From NCBI RefSeq assembly GCF_030816195.1, contig NZ_JAUSXS010000001.1, forward strand, positions 2,627,501 to 2,691,500: 64,000 nucleotides of DNA, read 5' to 3'. Positions 1 to 10,263 of this stretch are shown piece after piece; position 1 is the first letter of the stretch, and each line of letters begins with the position of its first letter. Source of the DNA: Pseudomonas sp. W4I3. GTDB lineage: Bacteria > Pseudomonadota > Gammaproteobacteria > Pseudomonadales > Pseudomonadaceae. Position numbers and translations under genes: made by a program. The notes beneath the pieces were generated by a model that was given only the letters and a program-made list of their open reading frames with translations, was not told the DNA's origin and did no database searches.

Positions 1-119
1 ATGATAGTAATTGTTATTAATGTCTTGCAACAAGTTTGTGAGATCGCAGTTAACGTGCCGCCTTTATCCGGATGCCGAGTAGAATCACGCCCTGAACGCG
101 AATCTTGAGGTGCGGTACG

Positions 120-2477
120 GTGGATTTACAGCAGGGGTTTGTCCTGACCCGGCATTGGCGCGACACCCCGGCGGGTACGGAGGTCAGTTTCTGGCTGGCG
201 ACCGACCAAGGGCCTCGGTGTATTCGTCTACCCGTGCAAACCTCGGTGGTGTTTATTCCCGAGGTCCATTGCAAGCCGCTGGATTGGTTGCTCAAGGGCG
301 AGCGCGACATTGAATTGCGTGCGTTGCAGCTGTGCGATTTCCATCACCGACCGGTCCTGGGCCTCTACGCCCGCCAGCATCGCCAGTTGATGGATATCGA
401 GAAGCGCCTGCGCGCCGCCGGAGTGGATGTCTACGAAGGCGATGTGCGCCCGCCTGAGCGCTACATGATGGAGCGTTTCATCACCGCCCCTGTCTGGTTC
501 GGCGGTACGCCGGATGCCAGCGGTACGCTGCTCGAGGCGCAGATGAAGCCCGCGCCTGACTACCGCCCGGCCTTGAAACTGGTCTCCCTGGATATCGAAA
601 CCACCGCCCAGGGCGATCTCTATTCCATCGCCCTCGAAGGGTGCGGCGAGCGCCAGGTGTACATGCTCGGTCCGCCCAACAAGACCTGCGCGGTGGATTT
701 CAAACTCGACTACTGCGACACCCGCGCCCAACTGCTCGAACGCCTCAACCAATGGTTGGCCACCCATGATCCGGATGCGATCATCGGTTGGAACGTGGTG
801 CAGTTCGACCTGCGTGTACTGCATGAACACGCTCAGCGTCTGAACGTGCCACTTCTGCTGGGGCGTGGCGGTGAAGCCATGACCTGGCGCGAGCACGGCA
901 GCCGCAACCATTACTTTGCTGCGGCAGCTGGCCGGCTGATCATCGACGGCATCGAGGCCCTGCGCTCGGCCACGTGGAGTTTCGAGTCGTTCAGCCTGGA
1001 GAACGTCGCGCAGACCCTGCTCGGTGAAGGCAAGGACATCTCCACGCCGTACCAGCGAATGGATGAAATCAACCGCATGTTCGCCGAGGACAAGCCCGCA
1101 CTGGCGCGCTACAACCTCAAGGACTGCGAGTTGGTCACGCGGATTTTCGAGAAGACCGAACTGCTCAAGTTCCTGCTGGAGCGCGCCAGCGTCACCGGGT
1201 TGCCGGCCGACCGCAATGGCGGCTCGGTTGCCGCGTTCACCCACCTCTACATGCCACTGATGCACCGCCAGGGCTTCGTCGCCCCCAACCTCGGCGACAA
1301 GCCGCCCCAGGCCAGCCCCGGTGGGTTTGTCATGGACTCGCGGCCAGGTCTCTATGAGTCGGTGCTGGTACTGGACTACAAAAGCCTGTACCCGTCGATC
1401 ATCCGCAGTTTTCTGATCGATCCGGTGGGCTTGATCGAAGGCCTCAAACATCCCGACGACAGCGACTCGGTGCAAGGCTTTCGCGGTGCGCGTTTCTCCC
1501 GCACCCGGCATTGCCTGCCGTCTATCGTCACGCGGGTTTCCGAAGGCCGCGAAGTGGCCAAGCGCGAACACAATGCACCGCTGTCCCAAGCCCTGAAGAT
1601 CATCATGAACGCCTTCTACGGCGTGCTTGGTTCCAGCGGCTGCCGGTTCTTCGACACCCGGCTCGCGTCCTCCATCACGATGCGCGGGCACCAGATCATG
1701 CGTCAGACCCGGGAGCTGGTAGAGGCCCAGGGCTATGAAGTGATTTACGGCGACACCGACTCCACCTTCGTCTGGCTCGGCAGCGCCCATTCGCTGGAGG
1801 ACGCCAGCCGCATCGGCAAGGCGCTGGTGCAACACGTCAACGATTGGTGGCGCAGCCATCTGCTCAAAGAGTACGGCCTGCACAGCGCCCTTGAACTGCA
1901 ATACGAAACCCATTTCAGCCGCTTCCTGATGCCGACCATTCGCGGCGCGGAGGAGGGCAGCAAGAAGCGCTACGCCGGCCTGGTGGTGCGCGACGATGGC
2001 AGCGAAGAGATGGTCTACAAGGGGCTGGAGACCGTGCGCAGTGACTGGTCGCCCTTGGCGCGGCAATTCCAGCAGGAACTCTACCAGCGCATCTTTCATC
2101 GCCAGCCGTATCAGGATTATGTGCGCGATTATGTGCGCCGTACCTTGAGCGGCGAACTTGATGAGCTGCTGATCTACCGCAAGCGCCTGCGCCGACCGTT
2201 GCATGACTATGAACGCAACGTCCCACCCCATGTGCGCGCCGCGCGCCTGGCCGATGAGTACAACGACCGCCTCGGGCGCCCGCGCCAGTACCAGCGTGGC
2301 GGCTGGATCAGCTACGTGATCAGCGTCAACGGCCCGCAGCCGCTGGAAGTGCGGCAAGCGCCTATCGACTACGATCACTATGTGACCCGCCAATTACAGC
2401 CTGTGGCTGACGCCATCCTGCCGTTCGTGAACGACGATTTTGGCACCCTGGTGGGCGGGCAGATGGGCCTGTTCTAA
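120..2477 (+). CDS. polB: DNA polymerase II (family B)
   Basis: Family B DNA polymerase with 3'-5' exonuclease, used in translesion synthesis and replication restart. The exonuclease motif [10 protein letters not shown] lies near residue 155. Polymerase motif A ([10 protein letters not shown]), motif B ([12 protein letters not shown]) and motif C (YGDTDST) follow in the usual order, then KKRYAGL. The 785-residue length is normal for the family. The GTG start at 120 is chosen because GAGGTG lies 7 bases upstream and the protein then begins [12 protein letters not shown]; the in-frame TTG at 105 is less likely. It stands alone, and no LexA box is visible in the 119 bases upstream, although polB is SOS-induced in enteric bacteria. 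Confidence 0.95.
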   Translation: MDLQQGFVLTRHWRDTPAGTEVSFWLATDQGPRCIRLPVQTSVVFIPEVHCKPLDWLLKGERDIELRALQLCDFHHRPVLGLYARQHRQLMDIEKRLRAAGVDVYEGDVRPPERYMMERFITAPVWFGGTPDASGTLLEAQMKPAPDYRPALKLVSLDIETTAQGDLYSIALEGCGERQVYMLGPPNKTCAVDFKLDYCDTRAQLLERLNQWLATHDPDAIIGWNVVQFDLRVLHEHAQRLNVPLLLGRGGEAMTWREHGSRNHYFAAAAGRLIIDGIEALRSATWSFESFSLENVAQTLLGEGKDISTPYQRMDEINRMFAEDKPALARYNLKDCELVTRIFEKTELLKFLLERASVTGLPADRNGGSVAAFTHLYMPLMHRQGFVAPNLGDKPPQASPGGFVMDSRPGLYESVLVLDYKSLYPSIIRSFLIDPVGLIEGLKHPDDSDSVQGFRGARFSRTRHCLPSIVTRVSEGREVAKREHNAPLSQALKIIMNAFYGVLGSSGCRFFDTRLASSITMRGHQIMRQTRELVEAQGYEVIYGDTDSTFVWLGSAHSLEDASRIGKALVQHVNDWWRSHLLKEYGLHSALELQYETHFSRFLMPTIRGAEEGSKKRYAGLVVRDDGSEEMVYKGLETVRSDWSPLARQFQQELYQRIFHRQPYQDYVRDYVRRTLSGELDELLIYRKRLRRPLHDYERNVPPHVRAARLADEYNDRLGRPRQYQRGGWISYVISVNGPQPLEVRQAPIDYDHYVTRQLQPVADAILPFVNDDFGTLVGGQMGLF

Positions 2478-2526
2478 GCCATCGGCCACACTGCCTGTAA
2501 ACCCCGCAGCTTTGGAGGAAACGCCG

Positions 2527-3159
2527 ATGTATACGCTTTATGGCACTGACGAATCCGGCTCGTGCATGATCGAAATCGCGTTGCAGCGTTGCGCTGTGCC
2601 GTGGCATCGCGTGGACGCCAGCTCCTGGCACGACGGCGAGGGTAGCGAAGCCCTGGCGCGCATCAACCCGCTCAAACAGATCCCCACCCTGGTCACCCCC
2701 GATGGTCAGGTGCTGACCGAGAGTGCCGCCATTCTGATCCACCTGGGCCTCGAGTTTCCCGCTGCCGACCTATTGGCTGGCAACCGCGCGCAGATCCTGC
2801 GTGGCCTGCTGTACATCGCAGCCAATTGCTACAGCGCCATCGGCATCATCGACTACCCGCAACGCTGGCTGGGTGATGCCGATCAAACCCTGCAAGCGCA
2901 ACTGGCGACCGGCACGCGGCGCTATCTGCATCAGGCCTGGGTCGTGTTCGCCGATCAGTTTGCCGACCAACTGTTCGCGCCCGACAACGGACCCAATGCA
3001 CTGGGCATCATGGCCGCGGCGGTATCGCGTTGGGATGACGCCCGCGGGGTGCTCCGCAACCTGGCGCCGGGCTTTGCCCAAACCCTGGAGCGGGTGGATG
3101 CCGATCCGGTCGTGGCGCCTGTGTTCGCCCGTCACTGGCCGCAATGGCAGGTCCCGTAA
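2527..3159 (+). CDS. Glutathione S-transferase family protein
   Basis: A 210-residue protein with a thioredoxin-like N-terminal domain (MYTLYGTDESGSC, then the cis-Pro motif QIPTLV near residue 58 and the ESAAI glutathione-binding segment) and an all-helical C-terminal domain. This is the layout of cytosolic glutathione S-transferases, which conjugate or reduce electrophiles with glutathione. The substrate cannot be predicted. The start is supported by GGAGG about 10 bases upstream of ATG 2527. It lies 49 bases after polB in the same direction and may be partly co-transcribed with it. Confidence 0.85.
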   Translation: MYTLYGTDESGSCMIEIALQRCAVPWHRVDASSWHDGEGSEALARINPLKQIPTLVTPDGQVLTESAAILIHLGLEFPAADLLAGNRAQILRGLLYIAANCYSAIGIIDYPQRWLGDADQTLQAQLATGTRRYLHQAWVVFADQFADQLFAPDNGPNALGIMAAAVSRWDDARGVLRNLAPGFAQTLERVDADPVVAPVFARHWPQWQVP

Positions 3160-3312
3160 TCAGAAGAAACAATGACCCACGCCACCCGCCAATCCCTTGC
3201 GCCGCGGGCATCCTGACCTACGCTTCTCAATGCGGCGTAGGAATCATCCTTGAATTTGACTGTCGCAGACATGAAACTCAAGAACCCTGCATGGAATTCA
3301 AAGGAGGTGCGC

Positions 3313-3885
3313 ATGCTCATCCGGTCGCTGACCCTGGCTACCTTGATGGCTTTTACGGGGCCGTTGTTGGCTGCTGATGATAATCCGCTCAAGCTGGAGT
3401 TGGGCAAAACCCGCCCTCTGGTGGTGGTGGAACTCGATGCGGGTAACCCGACGTTGGCCACGCTCAGGAAACAACTGGAGGAGCCTGCCAACAAGCAGTC
3501 CTTCGAAGAGCGCAGCATGGTGTTCTACACCGTGAAGTTCGGCAGCATCGGCGCCGAAGGCGAGAAGTTCGCCAAGGACCCCAAGGACAGCAAAAAGCTC
3601 ACTCCGCCTGAAACCAATGCCCTGATCCGCGCCCTCAAGCTCGGTGTCGGCAGCGGCACCAAGGTGATTTTGGTCGGCAAGGACGGTGAGAAGAAACTCG
3701 AGAAGACCGTGCCGCCCGATAGCCTTGACCTCAAAGAGTTCTTCAGTGCCATCGACCAGATGCCGATGGCCGAGAAAGAAGCCGCTGCCGCGTCAGAACC
3801 CGAGCCCGCCGCGCCTGCGCCGGCCAAGGGTGTCAAACCCGCCAAGCCTGGCAACAAGTCCGCACCGCAACCACTCGACGATTGA
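3313..3885 (+). CDS. Secreted DUF4174 domain protein
   Basis: A 190-residue protein with a clear signal peptide (MLIRSLTLATLMAFTGPLLAA) followed by a compact domain resembling DUF4174 (RPLVVVELDAGNPTLATLRKQL ... VILVGKDGEKKLEK ... SLDLKEFFSAIDQMPM) and a tail rich in Pro, Ala and Lys. DUF4174 proteins look thioredoxin-fold-like, but no CxxC is present, so redox activity is not expected. The ATG at 3313 is chosen because AAGGAGGTG sits just upstream; a longer open frame from 3250 lacks a ribosome site. Predicted location is periplasm or envelope. Function unknown. Confidence 0.75.
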   Translation: MLIRSLTLATLMAFTGPLLAADDNPLKLELGKTRPLVVVELDAGNPTLATLRKQLEEPANKQSFEERSMVFYTVKFGSIGAEGEKFAKDPKDSKKLTPPETNALIRALKLGVGSGTKVILVGKDGEKKLEKTVPPDSLDLKEFFSAIDQMPMAEKEAAAASEPEPAAPAPAKGVKPAKPGNKSAPQPLDD

Positions 3886-3897
3886 AATCCATAACCC

Positions 3898-3997
3898 TGT
3901 AGGAGCGAGCTTGCTCGCGAAAAACGTTCAGGCCCCGCGTTCATTCTGGATAAACGTGAGAGCCCCTGAGTTCTTCGCGAGCAAGCTCGCTCCTACA
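3898..3997. repeat. REPIN (REP doublet), copy 1
   Basis: Two inverted REP arms (TGTAGGAGCGAGCTTGCTCG and its complement at 3978-3997) enclose about 60 bases. Read in reverse complement it matches the copies at 46493, 52171 and 56915, so it is inserted in the opposite orientation. It lies between convergent genes, 12 bases after the DUF4174 gene and 29 bases beyond the pslL stop. REPINs are mobilised by RAYT transposases, none of which is encoded here. Confidence 0.9.
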
Positions 3998-4026
3998 AGG
4001 GATTAGGGCAGGCCACTCCACGTTAG

Positions 4027-5082
4027 TCAGCCGCGCACTTCAGGCTTTGGCGTCTTGCGCACCGGAAACGGAAAGTAGAAAAACCGCAGGAATGCCACCC
4101 GCTTGATCACTTCCCCGATCAGCAACGGCACCACCACCGCCACCACAAAACCCACGCAGGCCGCCATGAAAGGATGCAAGCCCAGACGTTCCATCAGGTC
4201 GAAGGTCTTGTGCTGGATCTCGCCGTGGAAGATCAACACGATCAACGTCGACTGGCCAATGTAGGTCATCGCTCGGGTCAGCAAGGTCGACACCATCAAC
4301 AGCCGTGCCAGCGCCCAGCACGCGTACACGCCGATCACCGCCAGCAGGCTGGTCCACAACCAGTGGTCGTAGCGGCGTTGGGCCAGGTCCATGGTGTCGT
4401 GGCTGTAGATAAATACCGCAGCGAACAGCACCAGCGAGATCAGCAGGGTCAGCAGCGAGCCTTCGTGCCGGCGCAGCCAGTCGCGCAGCAGGTAGCCGTA
4501 GATGAAGTAGGTGCTGCTGATCAGGGTCACGTCGAGGCTGAAGGGCAGACCGGGCAGGGTCCAGGTCTGTTCGCCGACGGTGACCGGCACTTGCCAGAAC
4601 CAACGCAGCATCCAGATGCCGAGCAGCAATTGCGCGCCGATCAGCAGGCAAGCGGCCAGCAACGGCAGCTTCAGGCGCTGGATCAGTCGCAGCATCAACC
4701 AGCTGAACAGGATGGCTACCCAGAAGTGCGGCAAAAACCACAATGCCTGCCAAGGGATGGTGTCCACGGAGGCGTACAGCACGCCGCCGATGTCCGGCAG
4801 CAACGGTTGCCCGCGCAGAACATCGCGCACGATCACGTACACCAGCATGGTGAAAAAGAACGGCTTGAGCAGGCCATCGGCCTTGCGCACAGCCATTTCC
4901 ACGAAGGGCTGCTCGGGCTTGAAGAACACCCCGGATAAAAAGAAAAACAACGGCAGCACGAACGACGCCAGGATCGGGTACATCAAGTCCAGCGAGTTGG
5001 CGACAAACCAACTATGGCCAAACACGATAATCAGGATACCGATGCCTTTGGCGATATCCATTTGAATCCAACGATGTTTCAT
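4027..5082 (-). CDS. pslL: Psl acyltransferase PslL (acyltransferase 3 family)
   Basis: A 351-residue integral membrane acyltransferase 3 protein. It begins MKHRWIQMDIAKGIGILIIVFGHSW, carrying the family's N-terminal D..KG..I..V..GH pattern, and has about ten hydrophobic segments. Such proteins transfer O-acyl groups to extracellular or lipid-linked glycans. It is the last gene of the psl operon, 22 bases after pslK, with a GGGAAG ribosome site before ATG 5082. Position and family match PslL of P. aeruginosa, for which a role in polymer modification is inferred. The acyl group and acceptor sugar are unknown. Confidence 0.85.
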   Translation of the reverse strand: MKHRWIQMDIAKGIGILIIVFGHSWFVANSLDLMYPILASFVLPLFFFLSGVFFKPEQPFVEMAVRKADGLLKPFFFTMLVYVIVRDVLRGQPLLPDIGGVLYASVDTIPWQALWFLPHFWVAILFSWLMLRLIQRLKLPLLAACLLIGAQLLLGIWMLRWFWQVPVTVGEQTWTLPGLPFSLDVTLISSTYFIYGYLLRDWLRRHEGSLLTLLISLVLFAAVFIYSHDTMDLAQRRYDHWLWTSLLAVIGVYACWALARLLMVSTLLTRAMTYIGQSTLIVLIFHGEIQHKTFDLMERLGLHPFMAACVGFVVAVVVPLLIGEVIKRVAFLRFFYFPFPVRKTPKPEVRG

Positions 5083-5104
5083 TTAAGTCTTCCCGAACGA
5101 TCAT

Positions 5105-6514
5105 TCACGCCTTGCGCCATGGCTTGAGCCACAGCCCCATACCCAACAACACCACGGCGCCAGCCAGGGTGCTCAAGCCCAATTGCAGCCACACGTCTTC
5201 GATTCGAAACAACATCAGCGCCGCCAGCCCCAGCAGCCCCGCGCTGAGCAGCCATTGCCGCGCCCAGGGCAGGGCACCGAGCAAGGCCTGGCGCTGCATC
5301 AACAGCAGCGCGGTGCAGAGCACGCCCGCCAGCGCCGCCAAGGGGATACCGGCCAGGCCGAACGCAAACGGCAGCACGCCCAGCAACAGCACGTTGACCA
5401 GGCTGCCGAGCAGCTCGCAGCGCAGTGGCTGGCGCGTATCGCCGGCGGCGTAGGCATAACGCGCGAGCAGGGCGTTCCACGCACCGAACACCAAAGGCAC
5501 GGCAAACCCTGCCAGCAACAGCGGCAGCGGCGAGTCCGCCGATTGAGTGGGCAGCAGCAGCACCACCAGGCTCGGTGCCGCCGCCACCAGGCCGACGCCG
5601 GCCGGCAAGGTCAGCACGCTGGCGGTTTCCAGGCCGCGCTTGAGCAGGGCCAGGCGTTCATCGCCCTGGCGTCGGCTCATCATGCCGAGCAGCACTTGAT
5701 TGAGGCTCATCAACGCAATCAGGGGCAGATTCATCAGCTTGCGCGCCAGGTTGACCCAGGTCACCGCGCCTTCGCCCAGCAGCGACGCCACCAGCCGTTC
5801 GATCAACGCCAGGCCCTGGCTGGCGCCATTGCTCAGCAACAGCGGGCCGATGCGCTGGCCCAGCTCCCGCAGAGGCGCGAGCGACAGCTGCACGCGCCAC
5901 GGTCGCCAGCCCAGGCGCCAAATCGACGGCAGCAGCGCCAGCGGCATCAAGCCACTGCCGATCAAGCACGCCAGCGCAAGGGTATGCGGCTGGCTGGCAG
6001 TGCCGGCCAGCGCGAGGTAAATCACCGGTGGCAGGTTGAACAGCAGCGAACCCAGCCCCGCCAACACAAAACGCTCGCTGGCCTGCAATGGCACACTGAA
6101 CAGCGCATGCAGCAGCAGACCCGGCACACACCACGCCACAATCTGCAGATTGCTGGCGGCCAGCGACGTAGCGCTTGCCGCCAACCCCGGGCCGAGCACT
6201 TGCACCAGCCAGGGCGCCAGAAGCATCAGCAGCAGGCTGGTAAGCAGCGCGATCAGCATCAACGCGGGGAACAGCACCGCCAGCCAGCCCAGGCGTTCGC
6301 CATCCTGGCGTTGCAGGTACAGCGGCAGCGCGGCGGCACTCAACACGCCGCCGGCCAGCGACATGCGCAGCGCCTCGGGCAAGAACAGCGCGATCAGGAA
6401 CGCATCACTGCGCTCTCCCGCGCCCCAGGCCGCCACCAGCAACCACTCGCGCGCGAACCCCAGGCACAGGCCCAGCAGGGTCGCCACGGTCAGCCATACG
6501 GCAGATCCGAGCAT
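5105..6514 (-). CDS. pslK: Psl lipid-linked oligosaccharide flippase PslK (MviN/MurJ-like)
   Basis: A 469-residue MOP-superfamily membrane protein with about 13-14 hydrophobic segments and MviN/MurJ features (WLTVATLLGLCLGFAREW, GAGERSDAFLIALFLPEALR). It is expected to flip undecaprenyl-pyrophosphate-linked Psl repeat units across the inner membrane for polymerisation. Its ATG overlaps the pslJ stop as TGATG, so translation is probably coupled; no strong independent ribosome site is seen. Length is typical for the family. Confidence 0.87.
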   Translation of the reverse strand: MLGSAVWLTVATLLGLCLGFAREWLLVAAWGAGERSDAFLIALFLPEALRMSLAGGVLSAAALPLYLQRQDGERLGWLAVLFPALMLIALLTSLLLMLLAPWLVQVLGPGLAASATSLAASNLQIVAWCVPGLLLHALFSVPLQASERFVLAGLGSLLFNLPPVIYLALAGTASQPHTLALACLIGSGLMPLALLPSIWRLGWRPWRVQLSLAPLRELGQRIGPLLLSNGASQGLALIERLVASLLGEGAVTWVNLARKLMNLPLIALMSLNQVLLGMMSRRQGDERLALLKRGLETASVLTLPAGVGLVAAAPSLVVLLLPTQSADSPLPLLLAGFAVPLVFGAWNALLARYAYAAGDTRQPLRCELLGSLVNVLLLGVLPFAFGLAGIPLAALAGVLCTALLLMQRQALLGALPWARQWLLSAGLLGLAALMLFRIEDVWLQLGLSTLAGAVVLLGMGLWLKPWRKA

Positions 6515-7947
6515 CAGGGGCGCGCGCCATCAAGCAGCGGCTTGCGAAACACCACCGCTTTGACCTGAGGCAGACGTGCCGGAAACAAGCGGCGCGCCTC
6601 CAGTACGTTAATTCCCACCATCAGCCAGAACAGCGCCACCATTACCACGGCAAAACTGAAGTAGTGGTCAAACAAACCGCTGACCAGCGCCGACAGAATC
6701 CCCGCCGTGCTGCCCAGCCACAGGGCATTGTCCTTGGTCAGGCGGATCGGGCCCTTTTCCGGCCGGGCTTCACGCCACCAGCGCACGGTCACCGCGATAA
6801 ACAAGAGCATGCCGACCACGCCGGTCTTGTAGATGAAGTTCAGCCACAGGTTGGAGATCCCCAGCAAGTGCGTGCCCGGTACCGGCGGGTCGACTTTGAA
6901 ACCGATGCCGAACGGATAGGCCGCCACGGCCTGCGGGAACATGCGGTATTCGTCGAAACGCACTTCGGTACTGGCGTTGCTCGACGAGAAAATAGTCGCC
7001 AGGCGTTCCTGCAGCGGCGGGTAAGCCATCACCAACGCCACGGTCAACGCCGCGCCGATCATCAATAACCGCCCGGTGTAAGGCACGCGTCGCGTGGCCA
7101 GCCAGATCAGCACCAGCGCCAGGCTGACCATCGCCCCCCGGCTGCTCGCCAGCAGCAACGCCGCCGCCCCCAGGCAGGCCACGCCCAGGCCCAGTGCGCG
7201 CTTCCAGCCCTGCTCGGTCATGCCATAGCAGAAGGCCAGGGGCAGCAGCAGCGCCATGATTCCGCCGATGGCGTTCGGGTGCATCCACGGCGAGCCCATA
7301 CGCGAGGACATGGCTTCCAGGCCGAATTTCAACATGTCGAAGTTGCCGTAGTTGAGCAGCGCCAGGATCGGCGCAATCCCCGCCCCGGAGCGCGTGCGCA
7401 CGAACACCGCGATCGACATCACCAGCATCGCCAGGGTGCCCAGCAGCAAGGCGATCACCAGGCTTTCGCGGCGCTTGTAGTCCACCAGCAGCTTGGCTGT
7501 GAGAAATACCCCCGACAGGTTCAGCAACCAGCGCAGCCAGTTGGCCACGCCGCTGCTTTCGGCGTGGATGCTGACCTGGCCGACGATAAACGGGAACACG
7601 CTGAACAGCATCAGCCACAGCAGCATCTGGTCGGTGGGGCGGCGCGCCAGGCGCGGCGCGTCCGGCAGGCGTGACAGAAAACTGTGCCACAGCACCGCCC
7701 CCCAGGTCAGCGCGAGAATGGCTTCGCTCACCGTACTGCGGATGCCCAGATTGAGCGTGGAGTAGGGCATGAACGTGGCGACCAGGGCGAACAGCAGCAA
7801 GCCCCAGAATGGAAAGCGCAGGATGGTCACGGCCGCCGCCAGTCCGATCACGGCAAGAAACGCCTTGGCCGGTGACAGCGCCAGGGCGACCACGCCAAAC
7901 AGCACGCCGAAGAGGATTGCGACGAGGCTTGCCAGGGAGAGTCTCAT
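6514..7947 (-). CDS. pslJ: Psl polymerase PslJ (O-antigen ligase/Wzy-like)
   Basis: A 477-residue polytopic membrane protein with the Wzy/WaaL-type O-antigen polymerase/ligase layout: about 12 membrane segments, a large periplasmic loop around residues 320-390 and the segment ASSRGAMVSLALVLIWLATRR typical of Wzy_C domains. It is proposed to polymerise flipped repeat units into the Psl chain. The ATG lies within the pslI stop region (4-base overlap) and is preceded by GAGGAACTG. Together with pslE, pslK and pslD it completes a Wzx/Wzy-like export route. Confidence 0.86.
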   Translation of the reverse strand: MRLSLASLVAILFGVLFGVVALALSPAKAFLAVIGLAAAVTILRFPFWGLLLFALVATFMPYSTLNLGIRSTVSEAILALTWGAVLWHSFLSRLPDAPRLARRPTDQMLLWLMLFSVFPFIVGQVSIHAESSGVANWLRWLLNLSGVFLTAKLLVDYKRRESLVIALLLGTLAMLVMSIAVFVRTRSGAGIAPILALLNYGNFDMLKFGLEAMSSRMGSPWMHPNAIGGIMALLLPLAFCYGMTEQGWKRALGLGVACLGAAALLLASSRGAMVSLALVLIWLATRRVPYTGRLLMIGAALTVALVMAYPPLQERLATIFSSSNASTEVRFDEYRMFPQAVAAYPFGIGFKVDPPVPGTHLLGISNLWLNFIYKTGVVGMLLFIAVTVRWWREARPEKGPIRLTKDNALWLGSTAGILSALVSGLFDHYFSFAVVMVALFWLMVGINVLEARRLFPARLPQVKAVVFRKPLLDGARP

Positions 7948-9047
7948 TTCAGTTCCTCGATCAGTTCGGCCAGGCGTCGGCGATAGGCGTGTTGGTTAAA
8001 GCGTTCGGCCCATTGGCGGTGTTGTTCGGGCGTGGCTTCATCACCGTGCTCAGCCAGGTTCAGCATCAGCTGTACCAGTGCGGGGCCATCGGTGGGCGAA
8101 AAGCGCGGCGCCGACGGCGGGGTGATTTCGTCCAGGGAGGTGCCACTGGCCACGGCTACAGGGGTGCCAACGCTCAGCGCTTCAATCACCGGCAAACCGA
8201 AGCCTTCAGCATAGGACGGCTGCCACACGCGTGACGCCTGGCGGTACAGCCCCTGCAACTCGGCGTCGGAAACGCCACTCAATGCGCGAATGCCCGGCAG
8301 CGTGCGCTGGGCTTCAGGCAAGTGCTCAAGGCTGCCCACCAGCACCAGTTCCGGCACGCCGGGGGATTGGCGCCGCGCCTGTTGCCAGGCATCCACCAGG
8401 AACGGCACGTTCTTGCGCAATTCACGGGTGCCGACCAGCAGCCAGAACCCCGTGGGCAATTGGCGCGCGGACAGGTCCGCCGCAGGTTCGTTGAAGCCCT
8501 CCACCTGATTGGGCAGCACGCGAATTTTGCCCGCCGCGTGGGGAAACAACCGCGCGGTTTCGTCGGCGCTGTAGTGCGACGGCGTCCACACCCGGTCGGC
8601 ACTGCGCACGGCATAGGCGATCGACAGGCGATCGGTGGTCTTGTACACCCGCGCCTTCAGGCGGCTGGCGTGGTAGTTGTCCAGCGTGATCTGAAACAGG
8701 TCGTGCAGCAGCACCACGGTGCGCAAGCCCTTGGGCTTGGGCGGCAACGGCAGGCCCATATTGAAGGTGCTGATGTACAGGTCGATGTGCTGTTCGCGCA
8801 GGGCACGGGGCAGGAAACCGGCTTCGAAACGCAGGCGATTGTGTGGCTGGTGCATCGCTGTTTTCGCACAGCCCCAGGCCGGGCAGTGTGCCTGCAAGCG
8901 AGTCTCATCGCCCAGGGGCGCCACGGTAAACCGCTCCAGCTCGATGTCCGGCACGCTGCGCAGGGCGCTTTCCAGCGCATACACCTGGCGGCTGATGCCC
9001 GATTGCGGTGAGGTGCCGACGGTGCGGTAATCCAGGCCTACGCGCAT
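7944..9047 (-). CDS. pslI: Psl glycosyltransferase PslI (GT4)
   Basis: A 367-residue GT-B glycosyltransferase of the group 1/GT4 type. The N-terminal half starts MRVGLDYRTVGTSPQSGISRQV. The C-terminal donor-binding half contains the E-x7-E pattern in YAEGFGLPVIEALSVGTPV, near residue 275. It is cytoplasmic or peripheral at the membrane and adds a sugar to the lipid-linked Psl repeat unit. The start has AAGGAG 8 bases upstream, overlaps the end of pslH by 10 bases, and the stop overlaps the pslJ ATG. The specific linkage formed cannot be read from sequence. Confidence 0.86.
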   Translation of the reverse strand: MRVGLDYRTVGTSPQSGISRQVYALESALRSVPDIELERFTVAPLGDETRLQAHCPAWGCAKTAMHQPHNRLRFEAGFLPRALREQHIDLYISTFNMGLPLPPKPKGLRTVVLLHDLFQITLDNYHASRLKARVYKTTDRLSIAYAVRSADRVWTPSHYSADETARLFPHAAGKIRVLPNQVEGFNEPAADLSARQLPTGFWLLVGTRELRKNVPFLVDAWQQARRQSPGVPELVLVGSLEHLPEAQRTLPGIRALSGVSDAELQGLYRQASRVWQPSYAEGFGLPVIEALSVGTPVAVASGTSLDEITPPSAPRFSPTDGPALVQLMLNLAEHGDEATPEQHRQWAERFNQHAYRRRLAELIEELK

Positions 9048-10255
9048 GCGGGCTCCTTTTGATTGAGCGGCGAGAGGCTGGCGTACACCTGCTCCAGTTG
9101 GCTGGCGGCAACGCTCCAGTCATGGGCCCGCCGCACGTAGGCACGCCCGGCTTCACCCATCGGCGCGGCGGTTTCGGGCGACTGCAGCAGGCGCACCACG
9201 GCGTCCGCCAGGCCGACGGCGGTTTGCCCGCCGAGATAGTCCAGGCCATCGACCAGGTCCAGGCCCGACACGCCTTGTTCGGTGCTGGCCAGAGGCAGGC
9301 CGGCGGCGAGTGCTTCGAGTACTTTGAGCTTGGAGCCGCCGCCGTGGCGCAACGGCGCGAGAAACACCGAGCAGGTCGATTGCAGGGTCAACAGGTTCGG
9401 CACAAAACCTTGCCACTCGATGCGCGGGTCCTGCCAGCGTTCGCGCCAACTGCCGGGCATGCCGAAGCCACACACGCTCATGCGCGCCTCGGGGCAACGC
9501 TCCCAGACTTTGGGCAGTATTTCATCCAGGGCCCACTCGATGGCATCCACATTGGGCGCGTATTCATAGTTGCCCAAAAACAGCACGCGGCGGGCGGACG
9601 GGTCGGGGCGGGCGCCGGCAAAATGGTCGCAGTCCACGCCATTGACCACCACCGGCACCGGCTTGCCGGCAATCTTTTCCAGCACCTGCGCGTCGCTGTC
9701 GGTTACCGCCACCACCTGGGTGGCCTGGCGCATCACGCGCCGCTCCCAGCGCGTGTAGCGCCATTGGTCATAGCGAATGAACGGCAGCGCCCAACGTGGC
9801 AGGCGGTCGTAGGTCGCCGCGCCGAGCGCCGACTCAACGTTGTGTTCGGTCAGCACGAAGGGTTGGGATTTGCGCACCAAGGCATCTTCATAAGGCTGGA
9901 AGGTGTAGGTGTGTTCAATCTGCACCACGTCCCAGTGTTCATTGAGCAATTGGTTGAACCTGTCCTGCAGCGCCCCCGACAGACCATTCACGCTGGCCAG
10001 CAGTGGGTAAGGCGCAAACAGCCCGGCCACCAGGGTTTTCACGCTGCGCAGTGGGCGGCGGGGCAGGATGATCAACTGCTCGAGAAACGCTTCCAGTACC
10101 TGGCGATCGGTCAGCGACACCGCCTGCTTGTCATGCAGCAGCAAGGTGATCCGGTGCCCGCGCGCGGCCAGGCTGCGCAGCAGGTGGAACTGGCGCGTCT
10201 TGCCGCCGCTGGTGGCGGGCCAGGGCGAGTAGGGCAGGATCCATAAAATGCGCAT
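9038..10255 (-). CDS. pslH: Psl glycosyltransferase PslH (GT4)
   Basis: A 405-residue GT-B glycosyltransferase beginning MRILWILPYSPWPATSGGKTRQFHLL, with the acceptor-side SGG loop. Its donor-side motif is GGGSKLKVLEALAAGLPLAST, near residue 300. The protein probably adds a mannose or other hexose to the Psl unit. The ATG at 10255 (8 bases after the pslG stop) gives the usual N-terminus; an in-frame ATG at 10273 would add six residues. A much longer open frame continues upstream to 11107 but that part is antisense-frame translation of pslG, not coding. The end overlaps pslI by 10 bases. Confidence 0.86.
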   Translation of the reverse strand: MRILWILPYSPWPATSGGKTRQFHLLRSLAARGHRITLLLHDKQAVSLTDRQVLEAFLEQLIILPRRPLRSVKTLVAGLFAPYPLLASVNGLSGALQDRFNQLLNEHWDVVQIEHTYTFQPYEDALVRKSQPFVLTEHNVESALGAATYDRLPRWALPFIRYDQWRYTRWERRVMRQATQVVAVTDSDAQVLEKIAGKPVPVVVNGVDCDHFAGARPDPSARRVLFLGNYEYAPNVDAIEWALDEILPKVWERCPEARMSVCGFGMPGSWRERWQDPRIEWQGFVPNLLTLQSTCSVFLAPLRHGGGSKLKVLEALAAGLPLASTEQGVSGLDLVDGLDYLGGQTAVGLADAVVRLLQSPETAAPMGEAGRAYVRRAHDWSVAASQLEQVYASLSPLNQKEPACA

Positions 10256-10263
10256 GGCGGACT

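Noticed and set aside
1..119. SOS (LexA) box before polB
   Set aside because: No CTG-N10-CAG-type palindrome found in the available 119 bases.
228..2393. Long open frame on the minus strand opposite polB
   Set aside because: GC-rich antisense frame; the polB strand has all family B motifs.
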